Below are positions 47,076 through 55,408 of a DNA stretch of 64,000 nt, piece after piece. Within the stretch, counting starts at the first letter, position 1. The number at the start of each line of letters is the position of its first letter. The translations under genes and the position numbers were made by a program. The notes under the pieces are model-generated. The model did not search any database. It worked only from the letters and a program-made list of their open reading frames with translations, and was not told the origin of the DNA. This stretch comes from Muriicola sp. Z0-33 (GTDB lineage Bacteria > Bacteroidota > Bacteroidia > Flavobacteriales > Flavobacteriaceae), in NCBI RefSeq assembly GCF_026126425.1, contig NZ_JAFMPW010000006.1:1-64000 (forward strand). Direction: 5' to 3'.

Positions 47076-47984
47076 TTATTTTAAACGGGCTTCAATTTGG
47101 ACTACTATAGTTTCTAAGTCGTCCTGATAGTCTACCCAGAGTATTTCATTATTTTTTTTCAACCAGGTTAGCTGTCTTTTGGCAAATCTTCGGCTATTCT
47201 TCTTTATTTCTTCTACTGCAAAGTCCAGATCAATACTGCCGTCCAAATATCTGAATAACTCTCTGTAACCAACTGTTTGCAGCGCATTCTTATCCTTATA
47301 TGCTACCAAGGCCTTTACCTCGTTTAGCAGGCCTTCTTTCATCATTTTATCCACTCTTAAATTAATACGATCATAAATAATTTCTCTTTCTGCTGTTATG
47401 CCTACGGTTACACATTTAAATGGCCGTGGAATTTTGGGCAGATTTAAAAAAGAAGAATAAGGACGCCCTGAACTAATACAAACCTCTAATGCCCGTACTA
47501 ATCGGTGTGGATTATTTAAATCAACAGACTCATAATATTCAGGGTCTAACTCTTTAAGCTGATTTTGAAGTACCTCAATACCATCTGCCCTGTATCTTTC
47601 ATTTAGATTGTCGCGCACACCGGCTGCTGTTTCAGGAAAATGATCCAGGCCATAAACTACCGCGTCCGAATAAAAACCGCTTCCTCCAACCATTATAGCC
47701 GTATCACCTACTTGAAAGAGTTGCTCCAGAACCTTCAAGGCATCACGTTCAAAATCCCCGACAGAATAAGTGTCATGGATGCTTTTATGCTGGATGAAAT
47801 GATGGGGAACAGTGATTAATTCCTCTTTTGAAGGTACCGCCGTTCCAATTTGCATTTCCATGTAAAATTGCCTTGAATCTGCTGATAAAATCTGAGCTTC
47901 AAAATGCTGCGCAAGGGCGATAGCCAATTTTGTTTTACCAATCGCAGTAGGCCCGACAACGGAGATAAGCACCTTTTGGGCCAT
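47076..47984 (-). CDS. miaA: tRNA dimethylallyltransferase
   Basis: The 302-residue enzyme has the P-loop ISVVGPTAIGKTKLAIALA, the DMAPP/tRNA motif ILSADSRQFYMEMQIG and the C-terminal LQTVGYRELF. It adds dimethylallyl to A37 of tRNAs that read UNN codons. It is placed between the channel gene (2 bases) and gntK (6 bases) on the minus strand. Confidence 0.96.
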   Translation of the reverse strand: MAQKVLISVVGPTAIGKTKLAIALAQHFEAQILSADSRQFYMEMQIGTAVPSKEELITVPHHFIQHKSIHDTYSVGDFERDALKVLEQLFQVGDTAIMVGGSGFYSDAVVYGLDHFPETAAGVRDNLNERYRADGIEVLQNQLKELDPEYYESVDLNNPHRLVRALEVCISSGRPYSSFLNLPKIPRPFKCVTVGITAEREIIYDRINLRVDKMMKEGLLNEVKALVAYKDKNALQTVGYRELFRYLDGSIDLDFAVEEIKKNSRRFAKRQLTWLKKNNEILWVDYQDDLETIVVQIEARLK

Positions 47985-47986
47985 TA

Positions 47987-48820
47987 CTATTCATTTAAAT
48001 TATGGCCGCATTTTCTGCAAAATTCTGCGTCTGCTCTCTTAATCTCGGCTCCACAATCTGAACAAGACCTGCCGTCATCGTATTTTTCCATATCTTTTTT
48101 TGCTGAGGCGTACTCTGCAGAGACGATCCCGGTAGGTACCGCGATAATACCATAACCAATTATCATGATTAATGTAGCAATGATCTGGCCCAAACCGGTT
48201 TCAGGAGAAATATCACCGTATCCAACAGTTGTAAGGGTAACTATTGTCCAGTAAACACTATGTGGAATACTATTAAATCCATGTTCCGGCCCTTCTACCA
48301 GGTACATTATTGTACCTAACAAAACAGATATAATTATTAAGAAAAATACAAACACGAAAATTTTTGTCCTGCTGGCGTTTAATGCGCGAATCAGATTATT
48401 AGATTCCCCGACAAACCTTACCAGTTTTAATATTCTAAACACCCTTAGGAGCCTCAATGCTCTGAAAGCGGTCAGATATTGCGTGCCTACTACGAAATAT
48501 GACAGGTATTTCGGAATTGTGGATAGCAGATCAATAACCCCGAAAAAACTGAAAATATATTTAGAAGGTTTTTTGATGCATATAATTCGCAGAATGTATT
48601 CAATTGTAAAAAGAATAGTTACTGTCCATTCAGAAACATTAAAAAATAGGTGGTATTTAGAATCAAATCTTGGAATGCTTTCTAACATCACAATGATCAC
48701 ACTATATACAATAAGTATCAACAGGGCGACATCAAATAATTTACCTGCCGGGGTATGCGTACCGTATATTATTTCGTGGAGTTTAACCTTCCAGTCCTTA
48801 TGTTTTTCCTCTTTATTCAA
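47987..48820 (-). CDS. voltage-gated potassium-type channel with C-terminal zinc ribbon
   Basis: The 277-residue protein has six transmembrane segments. The S4 helix (FRALRLLRVFRILKLVRFV) carries arginines or lysine at every third position, and the pore has the potassium selectivity filter TLTTVGYGDIS. After S6, a short cytoplasmic tail ends with a paired-cysteine ribbon: CSDCG and CRKCG separated by thirteen residues. This zinc-ribbon tail is unusual and could bind metal or a partner. It is in a tight minus-strand run: 2 bases from miaA and 1 base from the nuclease gene. Confidence 0.9.
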   Translation of the reverse strand: MNKEEKHKDWKVKLHEIIYGTHTPAGKLFDVALLILIVYSVIIVMLESIPRFDSKYHLFFNVSEWTVTILFTIEYILRIICIKKPSKYIFSFFGVIDLLSTIPKYLSYFVVGTQYLTAFRALRLLRVFRILKLVRFVGESNNLIRALNASRTKIFVFVFFLIIISVLLGTIMYLVEGPEHGFNSIPHSVYWTIVTLTTVGYGDISPETGLGQIIATLIMIIGYGIIAVPTGIVSAEYASAKKDMEKYDDGRSCSDCGAEIKRADAEFCRKCGHNLNE

Positions 48821-48821
48821 C

Positions 48822-49940
48822 TTATTCTTCTAATTCAATTATTTTGATCCCCTTTTTCTTCTCCAAATAGGAAATGATAATCTTCGTAGTGTGTTCATTA
48901 CTTTCCATTGGAGTAATAATAGATTCTAAGATAGGGATATTATTTATTTGATGGTTAAGATCATAGTACCCGAGGCCCTTATATTCTCCTTCTTTTATCA
49001 GGATAGCGCTTTTTTCTCCAATCTCACGGCCTTTGTCGATAATGAGTACACTTTTTCTGTGCAATTCATGTCCTTCGGGTAAACTGCCGTTTAAACGACT
49101 TTTCGCATTTATTTTGATCGTATGAAGCTGGTTAAACCTGGGTTTGTTTCTTCTTAATTCCTCGTGCTCTTTTAATTGGGCAATAAGCTGACTTCCGGTA
49201 ATTTCATAGGTTACTTTTTTGGTAGCCTTTTGAATGCGCCTGGCCCGCTGCCCATCTTTAGTGAAGTGTGTGTTTACGCGCTTTTTTATGTTTGTGCTTT
49301 TCCCTAAAAAGATGATATCGCCATCTTTATTATGCATGTAATAAACTCCGGTTCCCGAGGGCATATTTTCAACGATTTCTAATTGGGTAGGGGAGAGTTC
49401 GCCCATAGTTTCTTCCCTTACCACCCCTTTCAGAATGGTCTTATCAGAATCCTTTGTCAGTAATAATTTAAAGAGTTTTAGAGTGGCGAGGGCATCCCCA
49501 TTTGCCCTATGTCTGTCGCTTACAGGGATTCCCAAAGAACGCACTAACTTACCCAGGCTATGCGATGTTGCCTCTGGAATCAGGATTTTGGACAGGTCTA
49601 CAGTACATATGGTTTTACGCTCATAATTATATCCGAGCCTCCTGAATTCTGTTCTTAGAATCCGGTAGTCGAATTGTGCATTGTGTGCTACCAAAACAGC
49701 ATCCTCCGTTATCTCGATAATTCGTTTGGCCACCTCATGAAACTTTGGAGCAGTGCGCAGCATTTTATTATTTATTCCGGTTAGATTAACCACAAATGGT
49801 TGAATATCCTTTTCAGGATTGACCAGGCTGATAAATTGGTCGACCACTTTGTGCCCGTCATATTTGTGAATGGCAATCTCAGTAATACCTTCTTCATTGT
49901 ATTTGCCCCCGGTAGTTTCTATGTCGAGTATTGCGTACAT
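48822..49940 (-). CDS. DnaQ-like 3'-5' exonuclease fused to a GIY-YIG domain
   Basis: The 372-residue protein has a DEDDh exonuclease (AILDIETTGG, LVAHNAQFDYRIL, RHRANGDALATL) and, from about residue 195, a UvrC-type GIY-YIG domain: GVYYMHNKDGDIIFLGKSTNI, KKRVNTHF and the glutamate in LKEHEELRRNKPRFNQL. The second tyrosine of the GIY-YIG signature is replaced, giving FLG. Such fusions occur as Cho-like or proofreading-type repair proteins. The C-terminal part ends in charged helices. It is followed by the channel gene. Confidence 0.88.
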   Translation of the reverse strand: MYAILDIETTGGKYNEEGITEIAIHKYDGHKVVDQFISLVNPEKDIQPFVVNLTGINNKMLRTAPKFHEVAKRIIEITEDAVLVAHNAQFDYRILRTEFRRLGYNYERKTICTVDLSKILIPEATSHSLGKLVRSLGIPVSDRHRANGDALATLKLFKLLLTKDSDKTILKGVVREETMGELSPTQLEIVENMPSGTGVYYMHNKDGDIIFLGKSTNIKKRVNTHFTKDGQRARRIQKATKKVTYEITGSQLIAQLKEHEELRRNKPRFNQLHTIKINAKSRLNGSLPEGHELHRKSVLIIDKGREIGEKSAILIKEGEYKGLGYYDLNHQINNIPILESIITPMESNEHTTKIIISYLEKKKGIKIIELEE

Positions 49941-49979
49941 TTCAATTCTGATGCAGATCTTTTGTTAATTGCTGCCTAT

Positions 49980-50630
49980 TTATATGATATTTCTTGCTCC
50001 AAAGATACTACTTCCAATACGGACCATGGTACTTCCTTCTTCAATGGCAATTTCATAATCGCCGCTCATTCCCATAGACAAAATGTTTGCCTGTGGAAGT
50101 TTTTCCTTGAGCCTTTCATAATATGCTTTAAGTTTCCTGAATTCTTTTCTGATTTGTTGCTCATCTGTGGTGAAAGTAGCCATACCCATCAGCCCCATGA
50201 TTTTAACATGCTCCAAATGTTCGTATCCCAGAATTTCATCGAGTTCAATTTCATTCAATCCAAATTTAGTGTCTTCCTCGGCAATATGCATCTGGAGTAA
50301 ACATGGGATAATTCTGTTTTCTTTTTTCGCTTGTTTATCTATTTCCTTTAAAAGCCTTAAACTATCTACCCCATGGACAAGCGCAACGTATGGCGCCATG
50401 TATTTCACCTTATTGCGCTGAAGGTGGCCAATCATATGCCATTCAATATCTTCTGGCAATAGTTCCCACTTCCGGGTCAGTTCCTGTACTTTGTTTTCAC
50501 CAAAAATGCGCTGACCAGCGGCATATGCCTCCAGTATTTCTTCATTGGTCTTTGTCTTGGAAACCGCTACTAGGGTTACTTCCTTAGGGAGCGATTCCCT
50601 AATTTTTTCCAGATTTTCCTTTATGGACAT
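49980..50630 (-). CDS. YggS-type pyridoxal phosphate protein
   Basis: The 216-residue PLP-binding barrel has LVAVSKTKTNEEILEAY with the PLP lysine, IFGENKVQEL, WHMIGHLQRNKVK, GLMGMATF, LSMGMSGDYEIAI and VRIGSSIFG. It maintains PLP and keto-acid balance and has no known catalytic role. It is preceded by a TAAATTTG box and separated by 39 bases from the nuclease gene. Confidence 0.94.
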   Translation of the reverse strand: MSIKENLEKIRESLPKEVTLVAVSKTKTNEEILEAYAAGQRIFGENKVQELTRKWELLPEDIEWHMIGHLQRNKVKYMAPYVALVHGVDSLRLLKEIDKQAKKENRIIPCLLQMHIAEEDTKFGLNEIELDEILGYEHLEHVKIMGLMGMATFTTDEQQIRKEFRKLKAYYERLKEKLPQANILSMGMSGDYEIAIEEGSTMVRIGSSIFGARNII

Positions 50631-50676
50631 AATTTTGTGCTCAATAGTTGTTTCGGACTTCCCAATAGGACATTCA

Positions 50677-50684
50677 CAAATTTA
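50677..50684 (-). promoter_or_regulatory. -7 box upstream of the YggS gene
   Basis: Minus-strand TAAATTTG fits TAnnTTTG about 47 bases before the ATG. No TTG is at the ideal -33 position, so the call is tentative. Confidence 0.38.
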
Positions 50685-50797
50685 GACTTGCCATTTGTCG
50701 GTAGGGATTAAATAAATTCATTTTGTCTTTTTATAGCTGATATCCCAATATAATTAGGATACGCTGTCTTAAAAGGATTTTGTTACTAAATGCCCGA

Positions 50798-51685
50798 TTA
50801 AGAAAATTGAGCTGAAATTTTTTCAGCCTTTTTAGTCGAACTATAGTCGTAGAATCCCTCCCCCGATTTCACTCCCAATTTTCCTGCAGTGACCATATTT
50901 ACAAGCAGCGGACAAGGGGCATATTTGGGGTTCTTAAAGCCATCATACAGGACGTTTAAAATAGAAAGACAAACGTCCAGACCAATAAAGTCTGCCAATT
51001 GCAGGGGTCCCATAGGATGGGCCATTCCCAGTTTCATTACCGTGTCAATTTCGTTCACCCCGGCTACCTTATTATATAGAGTTTCAATGGCCTCATTTAT
51101 CATAGGCATTAGAATCCTGTTGGCAACAAACCCCGGATAGTCATTGACCAAAGTGGGGGTTTTACCCAACTTATTTGAGAGCTCCATGATTGTATTTGCA
51201 ACCTTATCGGAAGTGTTGTAACCTCTGATTATTTCTACCAATTTCATAATAGGCACCGGATTCATAAAGTGCATCCCAATTACCATTTCCGGACGTTTGG
51301 TTATTGCAGCAATCTGAGTAATGGATATGGAAGAAGTGTTTGTGGCCAGGATACAATGTGCCCGACTTAGTTCATCTAATTGTTTAAATATATTCAATTT
51401 AAGATCCAGATTTTCTGTAGCGGCCTCCACGACAAGGTCCGACTCATTTATCCCTTTTCCTAAATCGGTAAACGTAGAAATTCGTTTTAAAGTAGCGTCT
51501 TTTTCAACTTCAGTAATTAACTCCCTGGCAACCATTCTATCCAGGTTTCTGGATATATTGGCCTTTCCCGAATTAAGTGCCTCTTCAGAAACATCTATGA
51601 GATTAACCAGGTAGCCATTCTGCGCAAACACATGAGCGATTCCATTTCCCATGGTGCCTGCCCCAATTACTGCTATATTTTTCAT
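50798..51685 (-). CDS. 3-hydroxyacyl-CoA dehydrogenase (3-hydroxybutyryl-CoA type)
   Basis: The 295-residue enzyme has the NAD-binding MKNIAVIGAGTMGNGIAHVF and VNLIDVSEEAL, the catalytic histidine region VIGMHFMNPVPIMKLVEI and the GFVANRILMPMINEA-type helix. It oxidises 3-hydroxyacyl-CoA, in beta-oxidation or butyrate-type metabolism. ATG at 51685 (one base after the upstream stop at 51687) is used rather than the TTG at 51700, which lies inside the upstream gene. Confidence 0.94.
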   Translation of the reverse strand: MKNIAVIGAGTMGNGIAHVFAQNGYLVNLIDVSEEALNSGKANISRNLDRMVARELITEVEKDATLKRISTFTDLGKGINESDLVVEAATENLDLKLNIFKQLDELSRAHCILATNTSSISITQIAAITKRPEMVIGMHFMNPVPIMKLVEIIRGYNTSDKVANTIMELSNKLGKTPTLVNDYPGFVANRILMPMINEAIETLYNKVAGVNEIDTVMKLGMAHPMGPLQLADFIGLDVCLSILNVLYDGFKNPKYAPCPLLVNMVTAGKLGVKSGEGFYDYSSTKKAEKISAQFS

Positions 51686-51686
51686 T

Positions 51687-52655
51687 TTAGTTTTTTTCAA
51701 AAGATTGTATTACTCCAAGTGCAACCCTTAGCGCATTGCTTCCCTGTTGTAGTGTAACCACCGGGGTGGTATCATTCCGAATGGCATCTGCAAAGGTTTC
51801 CAGTTCGTCTTTAATAGCATTATTCGGGGCAATTTCAGGGTTTTCAAAATAGATTTGCTTTTTATCCCCTTCAGCGTTTTGTAATACCATATCAAATTCT
51901 CCAGGGGATTCCGGTGCATCTTTCATTTTTACGACTTCTACCTTCTTTTCCAGAAAATCCACTGAAATATATGCATCACGTTGAAAGAATCGCGACTTCC
52001 GCATATTCTTTAAAGAGATTCTACTGGCAGTTAAATTGGCAACGCAGCCATTCTCAAACTCTATTCTGGCATTGGCAATGTCCGGGGAATTACTGATTAC
52101 AGAAACACCACTGGCATTTATTTGTTTTACTTCAGCATCTACAACACTAAGGATGGCATCAATATCGTGGATCATAAGATCCAGAACCACAGGGACATCT
52201 GTTCCTCTAGGATTAAATTCGGCAAGGCGATGAGATTCAATAAACATGGGGGCCTTTATGCTCGACTTTACAGCCATAAAAGCCGGATTAAAGCGTTCTA
52301 CGTGGCCCACCTGCCCTTTAACTTTAAACTTTTTTTCCAGGGCCAGTAACTCATTAGCTTCCTCCAGTGTATTTGTTATTGGTTTCTCTATAAACACATG
52401 CCGGTGTTGTTCCATGGCCTTTTTAGCACATTCGTAATGAGAAAGGGTAGGGGTAACAATATCTACAACTTCAACTGCCTCAATCAGAGCATCGATGTTG
52501 TCAAAATAAGTGTATCCAAATTCTTCTTCGACAGCTTTCCCATTATTGGCATCAGGATCATAAAAACCAATGAGTTCAAATTTATCAGATTCGTTAAGTA
52601 ATCGTAAATGGATTTTACCCAAATGACCTGCGCCTAAAACTCCAACTTTGAGCAT
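51687..52655 (-). CDS. Gfo/Idh/MocA family oxidoreductase
   Basis: The 322-residue protein has the Rossmann start KVGVLGAGHLGKIHLRLL, the HVFIEKPITNTLEEA motif typical of the family, and VDIVTPTLSHYE. These enzymes oxidise or reduce sugars or related compounds with NAD(P). The substrate cannot be told. It is cotranscribed with the dehydrogenase gene downstream and has a TATTTTTG box immediately upstream. Confidence 0.92.
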   Translation of the reverse strand: MLKVGVLGAGHLGKIHLRLLNESDKFELIGFYDPDANNGKAVEEEFGYTYFDNIDALIEAVEVVDIVTPTLSHYECAKKAMEQHRHVFIEKPITNTLEEANELLALEKKFKVKGQVGHVERFNPAFMAVKSSIKAPMFIESHRLAEFNPRGTDVPVVLDLMIHDIDAILSVVDAEVKQINASGVSVISNSPDIANARIEFENGCVANLTASRISLKNMRKSRFFQRDAYISVDFLEKKVEVVKMKDAPESPGEFDMVLQNAEGDKKQIYFENPEIAPNNAIKDELETFADAIRNDTTPVVTLQQGSNALRVALGVIQSFEKN

Positions 52656-52669
52656 GTTTTATTTTTTTT

Positions 52670-52677
52670 CAAAAATA
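52670..52677 (-). promoter_or_regulatory. -7 box upstream of the Gfo/Idh gene
   Basis: Minus-strand TATTTTTG matches TAnnTTTG about 15 bases before the ATG, implying a very short leader. No clear TTG at -33; the divergent pcm gene starts 54 bases away. Confidence 0.42.
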
Positions 52678-52730
52678 GGGAGATTAATTTTTAAAATGAA
52701 TTTTCTAATTTCGTATTTAAAACCAAACCG

Positions 52731-53372
52731 TTGAAAGATACATTTAAACACAAAGGCATGCGCAACCAATTGGCAGATGTTGTTGCAGCCAAGGGAATTA
52801 AGGATAAAAAGGTGTTGGCAGCCATAAGGAGCATCCCCAGGCACCTCTTTATGGACAGCGGTTTTGAAGGACATGCTTATCAGGACAAACCTTTTCCTAT
52901 TGCCGCCGGGCAAACCATTTCACAACCTTATACTGTTGCATATCAAACGGAGTTATTGCAGGTGAAAGACGGAGATAAAATCCTTGAAATAGGTACAGGA
53001 AGTGGTTACCAGACGGCAGTATTATTGCATTTGCGCGCTAAAGTCTTTACCATAGAAAGGCAACTAGAACTTTTTAAAAAAACCAATCTCTTTTTTAAGA
53101 AAATGGGGTATCGCCCCAAGAAATTTGTATTTGGAGACGGTTATAAAGGACTTCCAGAGGAGGCTCCATTTGATGGAATTATTGTAACTGCCGGAGCACC
53201 AGAAGTACCACAAGCATTGCTTTCACAGCTGAAAATTGGAGGTCGTTTGGTAATTCCGGTAGGAGATGAAGATCAGATTATGACATTGATCATCAGAAAG
53301 TCTGAAAAGGAGTTTGAACGCAAAGAATTGGGTTTATTTCGTTTTGTACCGTTATTAGAGGATAAAAACTGA
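52731..53372 (+). CDS. pcm: protein-L-isoaspartate O-methyltransferase
   Basis: The 213-residue enzyme begins with TTG (residues KDTFKHKGMRNQLADVV match the family) and has AGQTISQPYTVAYQTELL, ILEIGTGSGYQTAVLL (SAM motif), VFTIERQLELF and GRLVIPVG. It methylates damaged isoaspartyl residues to start protein repair. The TTG start is supported by the family N terminus; the next ATG (52758) would cut nine conserved residues. Confidence 0.93.
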   Translation: MKDTFKHKGMRNQLADVVAAKGIKDKKVLAAIRSIPRHLFMDSGFEGHAYQDKPFPIAAGQTISQPYTVAYQTELLQVKDGDKILEIGTGSGYQTAVLLHLRAKVFTIERQLELFKKTNLFFKKMGYRPKKFVFGDGYKGLPEEAPFDGIIVTAGAPEVPQALLSQLKIGGRLVIPVGDEDQIMTLIIRKSEKEFERKELGLFRFVPLLEDKN

Positions 53373-53388
53373 GAGGGCTAACTTCAGT

Positions 53389-53850
53389 TTACCGGTTAAA
53401 ACTTTTCTTAATCCTGTCCAGATCTCTTTTAGTGTCCCGTTCCTTGATAGACTCCCTTTTATCATAGAGTTTCTTTCCCTTTGCCAATGCAATTTTTAGC
53501 TTGGCCAGACCGCGATCATTTATAAAAAGGTTAAGAGGTACAATGGTAGATCCGGAAGTCTGTACTTCTTTTTGCAGTTTTTTGAGCTCTTGCTTATTTA
53601 GTAATAACTTGCGTTCTGCCTTGGGCTTGTGATTAAAATGAGATGCGTGAGAATATTCATCTACCTGCATATTAATAACGAAAAGCTCTCCTTTGTCATT
53701 AAATTCACAAAAACTTTCCGTGATTGATGCTTTGCCCAGGCGGATCGACTTAATTTCCGTGCCAGACAAGACAATACCGGCAATAAAAGTGTCTAGTATC
53801 TCATAGGAGAACCTTGCTTTTTTGTTTTTTATGTTGATACTTTTCTGCAT
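53389..53850 (-). CDS. smpB: SsrA-binding protein SmpB
   Basis: The 153-residue protein has the SmpB fold: [56 protein letters not shown] and the basic tail [18 protein letters not shown] that enters the decoding site. It delivers tmRNA to stalled ribosomes. The tmRNA gene is not in this window. A TATTTTTG box lies just upstream. Confidence 0.97.
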   Translation of the reverse strand: MQKSINIKNKKARFSYEILDTFIAGIVLSGTEIKSIRLGKASITESFCEFNDKGELFVINMQVDEYSHASHFNHKPKAERKLLLNKQELKKLQKEVQTSGSTIVPLNLFINDRGLAKLKIALAKGKKLYDKRESIKERDTKRDLDRIKKSFNR

Positions 53851-53857
53851 GCGGTCA

Positions 53858-53865
53858 CAAAAATA
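53858..53865 (-). promoter_or_regulatory. -7 box upstream of smpB
   Basis: Minus-strand TATTTTTG fits TAnnTTTG only eight bases before the smpB ATG, so transcription would begin at or beyond the start codon. This makes it doubtful as the true promoter unless the leader is nearly absent. Confidence 0.28.
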
Positions 53866-53962
53866 AGTACAAATCTATAATGTGTAGTTAATATTAAATT
53901 AATTACTGCACTGTTTTGTAAAGAATGCTGCATTTTTGCGATTATTACTAAAATAAGACAGC

Positions 53963-54709
53963 ATGAAACCATATTTCTTACTGCTATTACTTATACTCAC
54001 TGGCTGTGCGCAAAAATCGGCCAGGGAACTCACTGCCCAGCAAATTATAGATAAGGCCATAGAAGTAAGTGGGGGAGAGCGTTACGAGAAAAGTCATTTT
54101 AGTTTTGATTTCAGGGACAAGCAATATCTTCTGACGCGCGATATGAAGACCAACAAAAAACTGTTGATTCGTATGTGGAAGACAGATTCCACTCACATTA
54201 TAGACACTAAGGGAAGCAATTTTTTTAAGAGAGTTGTAGACGGGAAAGAAGCAATTATAGCCGATTCAATGGCCCATAAGTATGCCAATTCTATTAATTC
54301 TGTTCATTATTTTGCTTATTTGCCCTACGGCCTCAATGATGCTGCAGTTAACAAGAAACTGCTGGGGGAGGCTAAAATCAAGGATAGCGATTATTATAAG
54401 GTCCAGGTAACATTTAATCAGGAAGGCGGAGGAGACGATTATGATGATGTGTACTTATATTGGTTTAATAAGGAGACCTTCAAGCCAGACTATCTGGCCT
54501 ACGAATTTCATGTAGATGGTGGCGGAATGCGCTTCAGAGAGGCTTATAATGAACGATATATTGAAGGGATCCGATTTGTGGACTACAACAATTATAAACC
54601 AAAAGAAGATATTTCCATTATGGATATTGAAGAGCTCTTCTTAGCAGGTGAATTGGAGCTGCTTTCCAAAATAGAACTCACTAATATTGAGGTGGCAATA
54701 AAGGATTGA
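53963..54709 (+). CDS. DUF6503 family lipoprotein
   Basis: The 248-residue protein has a lipoprotein signal ending LILTGC, then LTAQQIIDKAIEVSGGERY, FDFRDKQYLLTRDMKTN, YFAYLPYGLNDAAVNKKLL and KPDYLAYEFHVDGGGMRFR. These are features of DUF6503, a Bacteroidota family of predicted LolA/LppX-like fold that may bind lipids. It has no neighbours in operon. Function is otherwise unknown. Confidence 0.8.
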   Translation: MKPYFLLLLLILTGCAQKSARELTAQQIIDKAIEVSGGERYEKSHFSFDFRDKQYLLTRDMKTNKKLLIRMWKTDSTHIIDTKGSNFFKRVVDGKEAIIADSMAHKYANSINSVHYFAYLPYGLNDAAVNKKLLGEAKIKDSDYYKVQVTFNQEGGGDDYDDVYLYWFNKETFKPDYLAYEFHVDGGGMRFREAYNERYIEGIRFVDYNNYKPKEDISIMDIEELFLAGELELLSKIELTNIEVAIKD

Positions 54710-54771
54710 TTTTCAACCAAAACTTATCACTATTGCCTTAATATTCAAAGCTTTGTCTTTTTATTTACGGA

Positions 54772-55317
54772 TTACTCAGGGCAGTTGCAATTGAAGTGTA
54801 AACGTATATCTGTCGCCTTATTTCCACTGAGTTGTACAATAAACAGACTTCCGTTATCGTAGTCATCCATTGGGCCGTATTTGTCTTCACCTAAAATTTT
54901 ATTTACAAAATCGGGGGTGGTATTACTATGTCCCACAACAAGTACGTTTTTTCCTAAGTTATCAGCTTTAAACTGGTCTATGTTTACCTCACCCGGACTG
55001 TAATACTGTACGGTAATATCTTGTTTCACTGCCGCCGGGGCAGCAGTCATTGTGGTCCTTTCATAATCTGTGGAATATATAGCATCCAAAGGAATATCCG
55101 ATAAAATCTCTGCCCAGTGCATTGCCCGTCCAAGACCACGCTGATTGAGTTCGGGATCTACATTTTCAGGATTATTTCTGTCTTTTTCGGCATGCCGAAT
55201 AAAATAATAGGTAGTTACAACCGTATCTATTTGTTCCTCCGTCGATTTTTTATCATCGTTACAGGCCGAAAAGGAAGTAATTAAAAAGGCAAATATTAAA
55301 AGTTGAATAGTTTTCAT
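54772..55317 (-). CDS. histidine phosphatase family lipoprotein
   Basis: The 181-residue protein has a lipoprotein signal (LLIFAFLITSFSAC) and a histidine phosphatase domain: YYFIRHAEKDRNN (phosphohistidine), the second arginine in STDYERTTMTAA and VLVVGHSNTTPDFV. It resembles SixA/phytase-like small members and is likely periplasmic. The substrate is unknown. It stands alone on the minus strand between the DUF6503 and PorP/SprF genes. Confidence 0.88.
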   Translation of the reverse strand: MKTIQLLIFAFLITSFSACNDDKKSTEEQIDTVVTTYYFIRHAEKDRNNPENVDPELNQRGLGRAMHWAEILSDIPLDAIYSTDYERTTMTAAPAAVKQDITVQYYSPGEVNIDQFKADNLGKNVLVVGHSNTTPDFVNKILGEDKYGPMDDYDNGSLFIVQLSGNKATDIRLHFNCNCPE

Positions 55318-55408
55318 ATTTAATTGGATTGCATAAATTTGTCAGCTTGCTCTATTTTAACTGTCATTAGTTCAAAATAGTATATAAATCTAATGTTTTT
55401 GAATTACA

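Noticed and set aside
49800-50300. 166-residue plus-strand open frame across the nuclease and YggS genes
   Set aside because: It lies opposite two well-supported genes and has no recognised domain.
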